The notes beneath the pieces were generated by a model, which was not told where the DNA came from, ran no database searches, and was given only the letters and a program-made list of their open reading frames with translations. Source: Nocardia cyriacigeorgica (GTDB lineage: Bacteria > Actinomycetota > Actinomycetes > Mycobacteriales > Mycobacteriaceae). From it: a DNA stretch of 64,000 nt. A program made the translations under genes and the position numbers. The DNA lies in NCBI RefSeq assembly GCF_029868385.1, contig NZ_JARWNX010000061.1, positions 62,001 through 126,000 of the forward strand, in the 5' to 3' direction. This document shows, in pieces, positions 52,081 through 61,540 of the stretch (within the stretch, counting starts at the first letter, position 1; each line of letters opens with the position of its first letter).

Positions 52081-52287
52081 GTGGGTGCGGTACGGGATTC
52101 CTATTCCACTGGTCCACGTCCCGGCGCGACACAGGCGGAGCTGGTCGGCGAGTTCTCCGACCCGCATTTCCGGCGGTTGATGCGGCTTGCCGTCGACCTC
52201 TCCCCCGAATCACAGGACCTGCTCGCCGGATTCGCCCGACGCTTCCGCACCTCCGAGGGCCTGCTACCGGACCCGCTGTGGGAGTAG
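52081..52287 (+). CDS. Small hypothetical protein
   Basis: A 68-aa Arg-rich soluble protein, not recognised. It contains AELVGEFSDPHFRRLMRLAVDLSPESQDLLAGFARRF in parts, suggesting two amphipathic helices. The GTG has GGGAG seven bases upstream; GTG 52063 is an alternative. Ends 36 bases before the convergent hydrolase stop. Confidence 0.55.
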   Translation: MGAVRDSYSTGPRPGATQAELVGEFSDPHFRRLMRLAVDLSPESQDLLAGFARRFRTSEGLLPDPLWE

Positions 52288-52322
52288 GGCGCGCGCGTCG
52301 GCACACGCCCTGATCGACCACC

Positions 52323-53192
52323 TCACCGCTTGTCGTCGAGCACTTCCCGCAGCTTGTGCGCGAACGCCTCGGGCTGCCCGGCATAGCCGAACTCGCCGCC
52401 GAGGAATCCGCCGTGATGGCTCGGGAACACCACCGGCTGTGCACCGAGCAGTTCGGCCGTGGCCACGGCGGTACGCCCGGTGAGCACGCCGAGCGACTCC
52501 TCACCGACAGCGATCACGATCCGAGTCGGCGCCGCGGCGAGGGCCGCGAGATCGGGGTGATAGTCGGAGAACGCCCAGGAGCGGTCCGACAGCAGCGGAT
52601 CGTCGCGGGCGCCGTCGTCCTCGGTGGGGAGACCGAACTGGGCCGGATCGGCCGCAGGTTGCGCGAAGTATTCGTCGGTGAATTCGCCCCGCCACGAGGT
52701 CATCGCGATGAACTCGGCCATCCCGGCACCGAAGCCGCCGGCGACGTAGGCATCACGCGTCCTGGTCCTGGCGCGGTCGGCCGCCGCCGCATCGGGCAGC
52801 AGCGTGATCAGCGGCGGTTCATGCCCGACCAGCGTGACCACATCCCCTGGATGCGCCGCGACCAGCGCGAGCGCTGTGATCGCGCCGCCGCTGCTGGCGA
52901 ACAGTTCGACCGGGCCCGCACCGAGCGCCTCGATCAACGCGTGCACGTCTTCGGCCTGGACGAGCGGTGCGTTGTCGGTCCGGCCGTCCTTGCGGGTGCT
53001 CCGGCCCATACCGCGTGGGTCGTAGGCGACCACCGTGCGGTCGGGGAAATGCCCGGCCAGCGCGACGAACCCGCTGGCATCCATGGGCTGGGCGATCATC
53101 AGCAACGGTGGGCGGCCGTCGGCGGTGGGCAATGGGCCGTACACGTCATAGGCGATATCGGCCTCGGCGGTTTCGAGCACACGTGTGGTCAT
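52323..53192 (-). CDS. Alpha/beta-fold hydrolase
   Basis: A 289-aa alpha/beta hydrolase: oxyanion region LLMIAQPMDASGF, VVAYDPRGMGRST, nucleophile elbow ELFASSGGAITALAL (SxSGG-type), and a C-terminal His in FPSHHGGFLGGE. Substrate unknown (an ester or epoxide). ATG start; follows the crotonase gene by 98 bases on the same strand. Confidence 0.85.
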   Translation of the reverse strand: MTTRVLETAEADIAYDVYGPLPTADGRPPLLMIAQPMDASGFVALAGHFPDRTVVAYDPRGMGRSTRKDGRTDNAPLVQAEDVHALIEALGAGPVELFASSGGAITALALVAAHPGDVVTLVGHEPPLITLLPDAAAADRARTRTRDAYVAGGFGAGMAEFIAMTSWRGEFTDEYFAQPAADPAQFGLPTEDDGARDDPLLSDRSWAFSDYHPDLAALAAAPTRIVIAVGEESLGVLTGRTAVATAELLGAQPVVFPSHHGGFLGGEFGYAGQPEAFAHKLREVLDDKR

Positions 53193-53290
53193 ATCTGTAG
53201 GGACGATCTCCGAGCCGGAAATTCATCGAAGCGGGGTGGCACGCCGGTTCGGCTGCCACAACCGGCGGGTGAAGGTTCCCGGTGCGGTGT

Positions 53291-54310
53291 TCAGCGCTCG
53301 AACTGCGCGCGCTTGTAATCGCCGTACGGCTCATCACGCTCGCGTACCGCCTCCCGGAAGCCGACGGTGGCGGCCCGCAGCTGAAACGCATAACCCTCGC
53401 GGGTGTGTCGGGACATGCCGTCGAATACGGTGCTGATCATCGAGGAGTTGGCCACACCCTGGGCGTTCAGCGCGGAATTCAAGGCGAGCTTCGCCATCAT
53501 CAGCTGGTTCACCGGCATCCGCGCGATACGCTGCACCAGCGCTTCGGTGCGTTCGTCCAGCTCGTCGGTGGGACAGGATTCGACGGCAAGCCCCCACTCC
53601 TCGGCCTGTTTACCGCTGAGACAGTCGCCGGTGAACAGTAGCCGTTTGGCGCGCTGATCGCCGAGCCGATGCGCCCACATGCCACCGGCGGGCACGCCCC
53701 AGGTGCGGGTGGGCGGATAGCCGATCTTGGTGTCCTCGGCGCAGATGATCTGATCGGCGTACAGGGCGATATCGGTGCCGCCCGCGATGGCGAAACCGTG
53801 CAGTTTGGCCACGGTCGGTTTGTTCGCGTGCAGGAGACTGGCGAAACCTCTGTTGAAGCGGCTCATCATCGCGTAGTCGATCATCGGATCCCAGACGCCC
53901 CACGGGTTGTGGTTGATCGCGTTGACGACCGGGTCAACGACCGTGCCGGTGACCTCGTCGGCGCCGTCTGCGGTGGCGAACCCCTGTTCGGCGAACATGT
54001 CCAGGTCGTAGCCGCCGCAGAAGCCCTTGCCCCGCCCGGAGAGCAGAATGACGTGCACCCGCGGGTCGAGGTCGGCGCGCTCCACCGCATGGGCCAGATC
54101 ACGTGGCGTGTCCGGGGTGATGGTGTTGCCCTTGTCCGGCCGGTTGAAGGTGAGTCGCGCGATGCGTCCATCGCGCACGTAGGTCAGGGTGGGGTATTCG
54201 TGCTCGTCGGCGGGCTCGGGCCGGTCCCGCCAGGGCGATTCCGCGCCTTCGGTCCAGTTCTCGTACCAGGCCGCGGGCCGGGTTCCGGAATGTGATTGCT
54301 TGTCGGACAC
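53291..54310 (-). CDS. Enoyl-CoA hydratase/isomerase (crotonase) family protein
   Basis: A 339-aa crotonase. Oxyanion-hole loops LSGRGKGFCGGYDLDMF and KLHGFAIAGGTDIALYADQI; the catalytic-acid region reads GYPPTRTWGVPAGGMW. The ~45-residue N-terminal extension and long C-terminal helices resemble a subgroup acting on larger acyl-CoAs. The GTG start has GAAAGGGG upstream. Acyl substrate unknown. Confidence 0.9.
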   Translation of the reverse strand: MSDKQSHSGTRPAAWYENWTEGAESPWRDRPEPADEHEYPTLTYVRDGRIARLTFNRPDKGNTITPDTPRDLAHAVERADLDPRVHVILLSGRGKGFCGGYDLDMFAEQGFATADGADEVTGTVVDPVVNAINHNPWGVWDPMIDYAMMSRFNRGFASLLHANKPTVAKLHGFAIAGGTDIALYADQIICAEDTKIGYPPTRTWGVPAGGMWAHRLGDQRAKRLLFTGDCLSGKQAEEWGLAVESCPTDELDERTEALVQRIARMPVNQLMMAKLALNSALNAQGVANSSMISTVFDGMSRHTREGYAFQLRAATVGFREAVRERDEPYGDYKRAQFER

Positions 54311-54509
54311 TGGTTTCCCCTTTCACCGAAGGACGCGTCACCGATGGTCGGGGTGCATGATGCCCGCACCTCGGACCGCTCTGCCGCTATCGAGCAGCCT
54401 GTCCCATCACGTCATCGACAGTCAATCGCGAGGCCACCTGGCCATAGGCGACTCGGCGGCCCCTCCTGGCGGCCCCGAGCGGGACGATGACGCACCCCAC
54501 CACCAACCC

Positions 54510-54890
54510 TCAGAACATGCCGTGCGGAATCTCCGCCGCGTCCGGCACCGCCTGCACCACATCCCAGTGCTCGGTGATCAGGCCGTCCACCAGCCGCCAG
54601 ATATCGGTGACAGCCAGGCCACGCGGGTGGTCGGCCTCGACCATGTGGTAGTGCACCACCACGTGATCGGCGTCCGCGACGACCCGTTTGATGTCGAGCC
54701 GCGCCGAGGCCACCGGAGCGTCGGCGATGACATCGATGAATGCGTCCCGGCCCGACGGATTGCCGGGGCTGTGTTCGATGAAGTCCGGGTGCAGCAGTTC
54801 GCGCAGCACCTCGATATCACCGGTGGCGAAGCGCGCCAACCCGTCGAGGATCAGTTGTTTGTTCCGCAGGGCGATGTCGTTGTCGGTCAT
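54510..54890 (-). CDS. SnoaL-like polyketide-cyclase-fold protein
   Basis: A 126-aa NTF2/SnoaL-like protein: LILDGLARFATGDIEVLRELLHPDFIEHSP, GRDAFIDVI, HYHMVEADH and TDIWRLVDGLITEHWDVVQ, each segment as in the SnoaL family. Could be an isomerase, cyclase or small-molecule binder. ATG 54890 is favoured over the longer ORF, which runs into the divergent promoter. Likely regulated by the divergent XRE protein. Confidence 0.82.
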   Translation of the reverse strand: MTDNDIALRNKQLILDGLARFATGDIEVLRELLHPDFIEHSPGNPSGRDAFIDVIADAPVASARLDIKRVVADADHVVVHYHMVEADHPRGLAVTDIWRLVDGLITEHWDVVQAVPDAAEIPHGMF

Positions 54891-54924
54891 GGCACCACCG
54901 TCGCACCGCGGCCGGAGGCTGTCG

Positions 54925-54941
54925 ATTACCTGCCATGTAAT
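54925..54941. promoter_or_regulatory. Possible XRE operator
   Basis: ATTAC-CTGCCAT-GTAAT, perfect 5-base arms in the 85-base gap between the divergent SnoaL and XRE genes, 34 bases before each start region. Confidence 0.5.
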
Positions 54942-54975
54942 GGTCACGTCCGAGGCTGCGGGCGATACTGATCCG

Positions 54976-55758
54976 GTGCATGATCAGCGCGGGGCCGGTG
55001 AGCTGCTGCGGGAGTGGCGTGTCCGGCGCGGACTCAGCCAGCTCGAGCTGTCGGTGCGGGCAGGCGTCTCGAGCAGACATATCAGCTTCGTCGAAACCGG
55101 CCGCACCGTGCCGAGTCCGACCATGGTGCTGCGGCTGGCCGAGCAATTGAACATCCCGCTGCGGGAACGTAATCGGCTGCTCATCGCCGCGGGGCACGCA
55201 CCCGCCTATCGGCAGCGGCCGCTCGACGATCCGGACCTGGCGGCGGCGCTGACCGCGGTGCGCCGCATCATCGACAGCCATACCCCCTACCCTGCGCTGG
55301 CCGTGGATCACCGATGGAATCTGCTGTTCGCCAATGACGCGGCCGAGGTCTTCTTCGCGGGCGTTGCGCCGGAGCTACTGGCACAACCGATCAATATGAT
55401 GCGGCTGGGCCTGCACCCCAAGGGCTTCGCGCACCGGCTCCGCAATCTCGACCGGGTACGCGGCTTCCTGCTCCCGCGCCTGGCCCGACAGGCCGCGCAG
55501 ACCGGTGACGCGGACCTGTACAGCCTCCATCGGGAACTGGCCGCCTTCGGTGAATCCGGTCACGCGCACATCGATGCCGCCGATATCGCGCTCCCCATAG
55601 AACTCGAACACCGTGGCGCCGTGCTGCGCCTGTTCAACACCATCACCACCTTCGGCGCGGCCTTCGACGTCACGCTCGACGATATCGCGGTGGAAGCGTA
55701 CTTCCCCGCCGATCCCGATACGGCGAACCACCTGCGCGCGCTCGCCGAGCCCGACTGA
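54976..55758 (+). CDS. XRE-family regulator with MmyB-like ligand domain
   Basis: A 260-aa protein: N-terminal HTH (LLREWRVRRGLSQLELSVRAG, then SSRHISFVETGRTVPS) and a C-terminal MmyB-like domain (YPALAVDHRWNLLFANDAA, MMRLGLHPKGFAHRLRN), a PAS-like fold thought to bind a fatty-acid-like ligand. GTG 54976; no strong ribosome-binding site, so possibly leaderless. Divergent from the SnoaL-like gene, the likely target. Confidence 0.88.
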   Translation: MHDQRGAGELLREWRVRRGLSQLELSVRAGVSSRHISFVETGRTVPSPTMVLRLAEQLNIPLRERNRLLIAAGHAPAYRQRPLDDPDLAAALTAVRRIIDSHTPYPALAVDHRWNLLFANDAAEVFFAGVAPELLAQPINMMRLGLHPKGFAHRLRNLDRVRGFLLPRLARQAAQTGDADLYSLHRELAAFGESGHAHIDAADIALPIELEHRGAVLRLFNTITTFGAAFDVTLDDIAVEAYFPADPDTANHLRALAEPD

Positions 55759-55892
55759 TCGCCCGGCAATCTAAACGTCCGGCGGGCCGTGGACGCCGAT
55801 TTGTCTCATCACGATCGCAATGATTGCCGCGCCCTGCCCGCTGCGGGTTGGCTGTCCGGGTTCCATCCGACGACGAGCCTCCGGGAGCACGA

Positions 55893-56762
55893 GTGAAATT
55901 CCAGCGGGTACTTGCGGTCCCGGTCCTGCTAGCGGCCATCGCATTCGGCGTCACCGCCTGCGGTTCGGACAGCTCCTCCGGCGACGTCGTGCGGATCGGC
56001 ACCACCGAAGACGATCACGCCTGGGAGGTCTTCGAAGAGAAGGCGGAGGATGCGGGCATCACCCTCGACATCGTCACCTTCTCCGATTACAGCCAGCCGA
56101 ACTCGGCGCTGTCCCAGCGGCAGATCGATGTGAACCTGTTCCAGCATCTCCAGTTCCTCGGCCAGTACAACGTCGCCAACGATGATGACCTGACCCCGAT
56201 CGGCGCCACCCAGATCGTGCCGCTGGGGCTGTACTCCAAAAAGCACGATGCGCTCACCGCCATCCCGAAGGGCGCTTCGATCGCGATTCCCAACGATCCG
56301 ACCAACCAGGCGAGGGCACTGTTCGTGCTGCAATCGGCCGGGTTGCTGAAACTCACCGGCGGCGGCGGCCAGCCGACCCCGGCCGATGTCGACGCCGGAG
56401 CCTCGACAGTGCAGGTCACCCCGGTCGACGCCGCGCAGACCGCGCTGTCGCTGGCCTCGGTGGACGGCTCCATCATCAACAACACCTACCTCGAACGGGC
56501 CGGCATCGACCCGAAGTCGGCGCTGTACAAGGACGACCCCGCCAGCCCCGGCGCCGAGCCCTACATCAACGCTTTCGTCACCCGAGCCGCCGATAAGACC
56601 AACCCGACGTACCTGAAACTTGTGGAGATCTGGCACAGCCCCGAGGTGCAGCAGGCAGTCGCGGAGACCTCCAAGGGCACCTCCCTCGAGGTGCTACGCC
56701 CCGGCCCCGAACTGGAGCAGATCCTGGCGCGGGTCCAGCAGACGATCCGCGACGGCAAGTGA
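55893..56762 (+). CDS. metQ: Methionine ABC transporter substrate-binding lipoprotein
   Basis: A 289-aa NlpA-family binding protein. Signal peptide VLAVPVLLAAIAFG with lipobox VTAC. The core shows VRIGTTEDDHAWEVF, VNLFQHLQFLGQYN, IPNDPTNQARALFVLQSAGLL and VDGSIINNTYLERAGIDP, typical of MetQ. The GTG start follows GGGAG. Followed at once by the ATPase (GTGA overlap) and permease. Ligand could be D/L-methionine or a related amino acid. I recognise no SAM riboswitch in the 134-base leader. Confidence 0.9.
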   Translation: MKFQRVLAVPVLLAAIAFGVTACGSDSSSGDVVRIGTTEDDHAWEVFEEKAEDAGITLDIVTFSDYSQPNSALSQRQIDVNLFQHLQFLGQYNVANDDDLTPIGATQIVPLGLYSKKHDALTAIPKGASIAIPNDPTNQARALFVLQSAGLLKLTGGGGQPTPADVDAGASTVQVTPVDAAQTALSLASVDGSIINNTYLERAGIDPKSALYKDDPASPGAEPYINAFVTRAADKTNPTYLKLVEIWHSPEVQQAVAETSKGTSLEVLRPGPELEQILARVQQTIRDGK

Positions 56763-57784
56763 GCGCCGACGCCCCCGCGGTCGAGTTCCGCGCTGTCACC
56801 AAGGCGTTCGGTACGGGCAAGCAGCGACAGCTCGCCCTCGACGGTGTCGATCTGCGGATCGAACGCGGTGAGATCTTCGGCGTCATCGGCTACTCGGGTG
56901 CGGGTAAGAGCACCCTGGTGCGGTTGATCAACGGCTTGGAAAAGCCCACCTCGGGCACGGTGCTCGTGGGCGGGGAACCGATATCCGGCGTGCCGGAGTC
57001 GCAGGTCAGACGCGCGCGCCGGGATATCGGGATGGTCTTCCAGCAGTTCAACCTGTTCACCTCGCGTACCGCGGCGGGCAATGTCGAATATCCGCTGAAG
57101 GTCGCCCGGTGGCCGCGGGCCGAACGCAAGGCGCGGGTCGCCGAACTGCTCGATTTCGTGGGCCTGGCCGATAAGTCCGGCAGCTATCCCGATCAGTTGT
57201 CCGGTGGGCAGAAGCAGCGGGTCGGCATCGCACGGGCGCTGGCGACCTCACCGTCGCTGCTGCTCGCCGACGAGTCCACCTCGGCGCTCGATCCCGAAAC
57301 GACCCGCGAGGTGCTGCGACTGCTGCGCACCATCAACAAGGAACTCGGCGTGACCATCGTGGTGATCACCCACGAAATGGATGTGATCCGGTCGGTGGCC
57401 GACCGGGTGGCGGTGCTGGCCGAGGGACGCATCGTCGAGCTGGCACACACCTTCGACGTCTTCGCCGATCCGCAGGCGGCACCGACGCGGTCCTTCGTCG
57501 ACACGGTGCTGCACAATCGCCCCGGCGCCGACGAATTGACCCGGTTGCGCGCTCTGCACAGCGGGCGGCTGGTCTCGGTGGACATCGACGACCGGCACGG
57601 CATCGGATCGGCGCTGGCGCTGGCCGCGCACACCGGTGTCGGATTCGAAGTCGTCTACGGCGGGGTGAGCACGCTACAGGACAAGACGTTCGGCAGTCTC
57701 ACCCTCGCACTGGACGGCCCTGCCGACGCGGTGGCGAAGGTGGTCACCGAACTCGAACGGCTGCCCGCGGGAAAGGTTCGGTAG
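56759..57784 (+). CDS. metN: Methionine ABC transporter ATP-binding protein
   Basis: A 341-aa ABC ATPase: Walker A GYSGAGKST, Q-loop FQQFNLF, signature LSGGQKQRVGIARAL, DESTSALDPETT, and a C-terminal NIL regulatory domain (~265-341) that binds methionine in MetN. GTG start overlaps the metQ stop. Confidence 0.94.
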   Translation: MSADAPAVEFRAVTKAFGTGKQRQLALDGVDLRIERGEIFGVIGYSGAGKSTLVRLINGLEKPTSGTVLVGGEPISGVPESQVRRARRDIGMVFQQFNLFTSRTAAGNVEYPLKVARWPRAERKARVAELLDFVGLADKSGSYPDQLSGGQKQRVGIARALATSPSLLLADESTSALDPETTREVLRLLRTINKELGVTIVVITHEMDVIRSVADRVAVLAEGRIVELAHTFDVFADPQAAPTRSFVDTVLHNRPGADELTRLRALHSGRLVSVDIDDRHGIGSALALAAHTGVGFEVVYGGVSTLQDKTFGSLTLALDGPADAVAKVVTELERLPAGKVR

Positions 57785-58446
57785 TGCATACCGATTGGGA
57801 CAAACTGCGGCCGGTGCTGCTGGAATCGATCGGGACGACCATCTACCTGGTCGGCGTCACGTTCATCGTCGGCGGGCTGCTCGGGCTGTTGCTCGGCACC
57901 GCGCTCTACACCACCCGCAAGAGTGGTCTGCTGGCCAACGCACCGATCAATCTGGTGCTCAATGTGCTCGTCAACGTGGTGCGGCCGATCCCGTTCATCA
58001 TCCTGCTCGCCGCGCTGGGGCCGGTGACGCTCGAGGTGGTCGGCACCACCATCGGGACCGATGCGGCGGCCTTCGTGATGATCGTCGCGGCCTCGTTCGC
58101 GATCGCCAGGATCGTGGAGCAGAACCTGGTCACCGTGGACCCCGGCATCATCGAGGCGGCGCGCGCCCTCGGTGCGGGCCCGCTGCGGATCATTCTCACC
58201 TTGTTGATTCCCGAGGCCTTGGGACCGCTCATCCTCGGCTACACCTTCATCGTGATCGCCATCGTCGATATGTCGGCGATGGCGGGCACCGTCGGCGGCG
58301 GCGGGCTCGGCGACTTCGCACTGGTCTACGGGTATCAGCGCTTCGATTGGCAGGTGACGCTGGTGGCGACCCTGATCATCATCGCGGGTGTACAGGGCGT
58401 GCAGTTCCTGGGCAACTGGCTGGCACGTAAGGCCCTGCGACGCTGA
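57784..58446 (+). CDS. metI: Methionine ABC transporter permease
   Basis: A 220-aa inner-membrane subunit with about five helices. The EAA loop for contact with MetN reads EAARALGAGPLRIILTLLIPEALG in outline. First helix TTIYLVGVTFIVGGLLGLLLG. The GTG start overlaps the metN TAG by one base. Completes metQNI. Confidence 0.93.
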   Translation: MHTDWDKLRPVLLESIGTTIYLVGVTFIVGGLLGLLLGTALYTTRKSGLLANAPINLVLNVLVNVVRPIPFIILLAALGPVTLEVVGTTIGTDAAAFVMIVAASFAIARIVEQNLVTVDPGIIEAARALGAGPLRIILTLLIPEALGPLILGYTFIVIAIVDMSAMAGTVGGGGLGDFALVYGYQRFDWQVTLVATLIIIAGVQGVQFLGNWLARKALRR

Positions 58447-58453
58447 GACGGTC

Positions 58454-58996
58454 TCACACCACCTGGAGGAACCAGTCGAGTGTGCCGCCGTCCGGCTCGG
58501 TGGTGGTGTGGTGGTAGCCGAAGCCGACCCGGTGCGCCACCGCCACCGAGGCCTTGTTCGCCGGGTCGATCCGCAGCACCGCCTCATCGGCCAGATCGTG
58601 CGTGGCGATGTATCGGCAGGCCAGCACCACCGCGCGGGCGGCGAGGCCTTGGCGGCGGAACGGCGGATAGATGCCGTAGGCCACGTTCGCCTGCCGTGCG
58701 GCCAGATAGTCCTGGTCGATCTGGATGTCCAGCGTCCCGACCAGCACACCGTCCTCGGCGCGCACCACCGCGAACGTCTTGCTCGCGCCGTCTGCCTCCC
58801 ATTCGGCGACGCACCGCTGAAAATGCGCCGTGACGGTGTGGATCGTGGATCGTCCACCGTCACGCCATCGGGCCGACTCCACGTCCTCCCCCGCCAGATG
58901 CGCCGGTGCGTCGGCCACCGTGATCTGCCGCAGCCCGATCACCCCATCAGAAATCAACACCTGATCATGATCAGCACAGACCCGCCGCTCGGACAA
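58454..58996 (-). CDS. GNAT-family N-acetyltransferase (RimJ/RimL-like)
   Basis: A 180-aa acetyltransferase: LVGTLDIQIDQDY, motif A YPPFRRQGLAARAVVLACRYI, then IDPANKASVAVAHRVGFGYH. Resembles RimJ/RimL-type enzymes that acetylate protein N-termini or small amines. As written the start is TTG 58996 without a clear ribosome-binding site; an internal GTG may be used. Convergent with metI. Confidence 0.82.
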   Translation of the reverse strand: MSERRVCADHDQVLISDGVIGLRQITVADAPAHLAGEDVESARWRDGGRSTIHTVTAHFQRCVAEWEADGASKTFAVVRAEDGVLVGTLDIQIDQDYLAARQANVAYGIYPPFRRQGLAARAVVLACRYIATHDLADEAVLRIDPANKASVAVAHRVGFGYHHTTTEPDGGTLDWFLQVV

Positions 58997-59036
58997 GTGC
59001 CAGGTCGGCGCGCCGTCGCAGGAAGTGCCGAACGAC

Positions 59037-59867
59037 TCATGGTTTGCGGGCCAGTCCGGCGGCGATCAGCTGATCCCATACCGTCAGTTCTCTTTCTGGT
59101 GTGCCGATGGTGCTGATCGAGGTATCGGATTCGTCCGGGGTGTCCGGCCGCCAGCTGACGGCCGGGACGATACCGGGTTCGAGGATCTCGAGATCGGCGA
59201 ACAGGGCACGGATCTCGTCGTCGGTGCGCCAGCGGCCGCGACCGAAGGTCGCCTGGAGTTTCTGCTCGGCCGCTTCGGTCTCCGCATTGCCGCCGGAGCG
59301 GAAATGCGAGATGAAAACCTGGCTGCCGGACGGGATCTGATCGCGCCAGTAGGACACCACGCCGATCGGATCCTCATCGTCGTTGAGATGGTGCAGGATC
59401 GCGCTGAACACGACCGCGACCGGTTCGTCGAAATCGATCAGTCGGGCGATCTCCTCGTTGGCGCGAATGCGCTCGGGCTCACGAACATCCGCCTGTACGA
59501 CCGTGGTGTTGCGGTCGGTGGCCAGCAGAGCGCGACCGTGCGCCAGGACGATCGGATCGTTGTCGACGTAGACCACCTTCGCGCCGTCGGTGTAGCGGGC
59601 CGCGATCTGGTGCACATTATCGGCCGTGGGGAGCCCACTGCCCAGGTCGATGAACTGCTTCACCCCGCTGCGGGCGATATCGCGCACCCCGCGCGCCAGC
59701 GCCTGCCGATTACCGAAGGCGATGGCCACCGAACCGGGCAGGTTGATCTTGAAGTGATCGCCGATCTCCTGATCGACCGGGTAGTTGTCCTTACCGCCGA
59801 GCAGGTAGTCGTACACCCGCGCGATACTCGGCGTGTTCGGATCCACCACGCCCGCACTGTCGTTCAT
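59037..59867 (-). CDS. SAM-dependent methyltransferase, DUF574 family
   Basis: A 276-aa methyltransferase of the actinobacteria-specific DUF574 group: NTPSIARVYDYLLGGKDNYPVDQEI is the hallmark N-terminus (interrupted by turns), then SAM site FIDLGSGLPTADNVHQIA and VVYVDNDPIVLAHG. Substrate unknown. ATG 59867 has GGGAGAG upstream; the 23-residue longer form is not needed. Confidence 0.88.
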   Translation of the reverse strand: MNDSAGVVDPNTPSIARVYDYLLGGKDNYPVDQEIGDHFKINLPGSVAIAFGNRQALARGVRDIARSGVKQFIDLGSGLPTADNVHQIAARYTDGAKVVYVDNDPIVLAHGRALLATDRNTTVVQADVREPERIRANEEIARLIDFDEPVAVVFSAILHHLNDDEDPIGVVSYWRDQIPSGSQVFISHFRSGGNAETEAAEQKLQATFGRGRWRTDDEIRALFADLEILEPGIVPAVSWRPDTPDESDTSISTIGTPERELTVWDQLIAAGLARKP

Positions 59868-59942
59868 CACGCTCTCCCATCCACGGAGATCTCCCGTTCG
59901 CCCATCGTAGGCGGCCGATAAACCTCGTGCGCGCACAACCCA

Positions 59943-60572
59943 TTACACCGTCGACGGCACGGGTTCCGGTTCCTGCGCGCCGATCTCCCTGAACCCCGGC
60001 AGCCAACGATCGGCGAGCGGTATCAGCACCTGGATCAACGGTCCGATCCCGAACGCGTACACCACGGTGCCGATACCGACCGAACCACCGAGCAGCCATC
60101 CCGTCGACAGCACCGCGACCTCGATCGCCGTCCGCACCAATCGGACCGACAGGCCGGTGCGCCGCACCAGGCCCGTCATCAGACCGTCGCGCGGTCCCGG
60201 TCCCATACCCGCACCGATGTAGAGCACCGTCGCCACCGCGTTGAGCAGCACCGCCGCCCCCATGGCTCCGATCCGCACGGGCAGCGGCTCCCATGACGGC
60301 AGCATCCACAGCCCCACATCCACCGACACCGCGATCACCACGACATTGCTCACGGTTCCCAGACCGGGCCGCTGCCGCAACGGAATCCACGCCAACAACA
60401 CCACGAGTCCCGTAATCGCCGTCACCACACCGAAACTCAGCGACACATGCGCGGTCACGCCCTGATGGAACACATCCCACGGATCCAATCCGAGGCCCGC
60501 CCGCACCATCACGGCCATGGAGAACCCGTACAACCACAACCCCGCGTACAACGCGACCAATCGACGAATCAT
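59943..60572 (-). CDS. YczE/YitT-like membrane protein
   Basis: A 209-aa integral membrane protein with five to six helices. LYAGLWLYGFSMAVMVRAGLGLDPWDVFHQG (in parts) and MGPGPRDGLMTGL are characteristic of the YczE family. Function unknown; some relatives lie beside biosynthetic or transport genes. ATG 60572 is preferred, with ATG 60608 possible; neither has a strong ribosome-binding site. Confidence 0.78.
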   Translation of the reverse strand: MIRRLVALYAGLWLYGFSMAVMVRAGLGLDPWDVFHQGVTAHVSLSFGVVTAITGLVVLLAWIPLRQRPGLGTVSNVVVIAVSVDVGLWMLPSWEPLPVRIGAMGAAVLLNAVATVLYIGAGMGPGPRDGLMTGLVRRTGLSVRLVRTAIEVAVLSTGWLLGGSVGIGTVVYAFGIGPLIQVLIPLADRWLPGFREIGAQEPEPVPSTV

Positions 60573-60625
60573 TCGCCCAGCATCATCGCAACTGGACCTT
60601 TTATCCATATCCAGTACGCGGTATC

Positions 60626-60647
60626 TGGCCTGATTATCAGCAGGCCA
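60626..60647. terminator. Weak hairpin downstream of the siderophore ATPase gene
   Basis: TGGCCTG / CAGGCCA, 7-base perfect stem with 8-base loop ATTATCAG, in the 161-base gap between the ATPase stop and the YczE start. Possible terminator. Confidence 0.35.
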
Positions 60648-60733
60648 GCCGTCGGGTGTGAACGTGGCCCGACCGGTGTGGCAACCTCCGAGGGAGACCG
60701 AAACGCGGCGGAGCCGCCCCGGCCCACCTCATG

Positions 60734-61540
60734 TCACGTTGCTACCGAGCCCAGCGGAATGACGTGTGGACGCCCCTCGGCCGGTTCGGTCACCACATGC
60801 GCGGCGAGTCCGAAGACATCACGCAGCACATCGGGCCGCACCACATCATCGGGTGCGCCCTGAATCACGATGGCGCCGTCCTTCATCACGACGAGGTGGT
60901 CGCTGTAGCGCGCGGCCAGCGAAATATCGTGCAACACCATGACGATGGTCCGGTCGCATTCCCGGTTCAGCCGCACGATCAGTTCCAGCAGTTCCACCTG
61001 ATGCGCCAGATCCAGGTACGTGGTCGGCTCGTCCAGCAGCATGATGTCGGTTTCCTGGGCGAGCGTCATGGAGATCCAGGCACGTTGGCGCTGCCCACCG
61101 GACAGCTCTTCGAGCCTGGCATTCGCCAGATCGAGTAGGCCGGTGCTGCTCAAGGACTGCCGCAGCGATGCCTCGTCGAGTACGGAGAACTGTTCGTACC
61201 ATCGTTGCCTCGGATGACGCCCGCGCGATACGAGGTCGGCGACCGTGAGGCCGGGCGGAGCCACCGGCGATTGGGGCAGGATGCTGATGCGCTGCGCGAC
61301 CGTCCGGGTGGGCTGAGCGTCGATGGGTACGCCATCGAGCAGAACTCGGCCGGACGTCGGACGCAGCAATCGGCCGAGGCCGCGCAGCAGTGTGGACTTA
61401 CCGCACCCGTTCGGGCCGATGACCGAGGTGACCGCCCCGGAGGGGATATCCAGGGTCATATCCCTGACGACATCGGTGCCGTTGTAGCCGAGGGTGAGGT
61501 TTTCCGCACGTAGCGCGGGCGCCGTGGCCGGACCACTCAC
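60734..61540 (-). CDS. Iron-siderophore ABC transporter ATP-binding protein
   Basis: A 268-aa FecE/FepC-type ATPase: Walker A GPNGCGKST, ISILPQSP Q-loop, signature LSGGQRQRAWISMTLAQ, DEPTTYLDLAHQ. Powers ferric-siderophore uptake with the two permeases upstream. The GTG start overlaps the permease stop (GTGA). Confidence 0.93.
   Translation of the reverse strand: MSGPATAPALRAENLTLGYNGTDVVRDMTLDIPSGAVTSVIGPNGCGKSTLLRGLGRLLRPTSGRVLLDGVPIDAQPTRTVAQRISILPQSPVAPPGLTVADLVSRGRHPRQRWYEQFSVLDEASLRQSLSSTGLLDLANARLEELSGGQRQRAWISMTLAQETDIMLLDEPTTYLDLAHQVELLELIVRLNRECDRTIVMVLHDISLAARYSDHLVVMKDGAIVIQGAPDDVVRPDVLRDVFGLAAHVVTEPAEGRPHVIPLGSVAT

Noticed and set aside
55759..55892. SAM riboswitch before metQ
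   Set aside because: I could not fit the known SAM-I or SAM-IV core to the 134-base leader; a covariance search would settle it.
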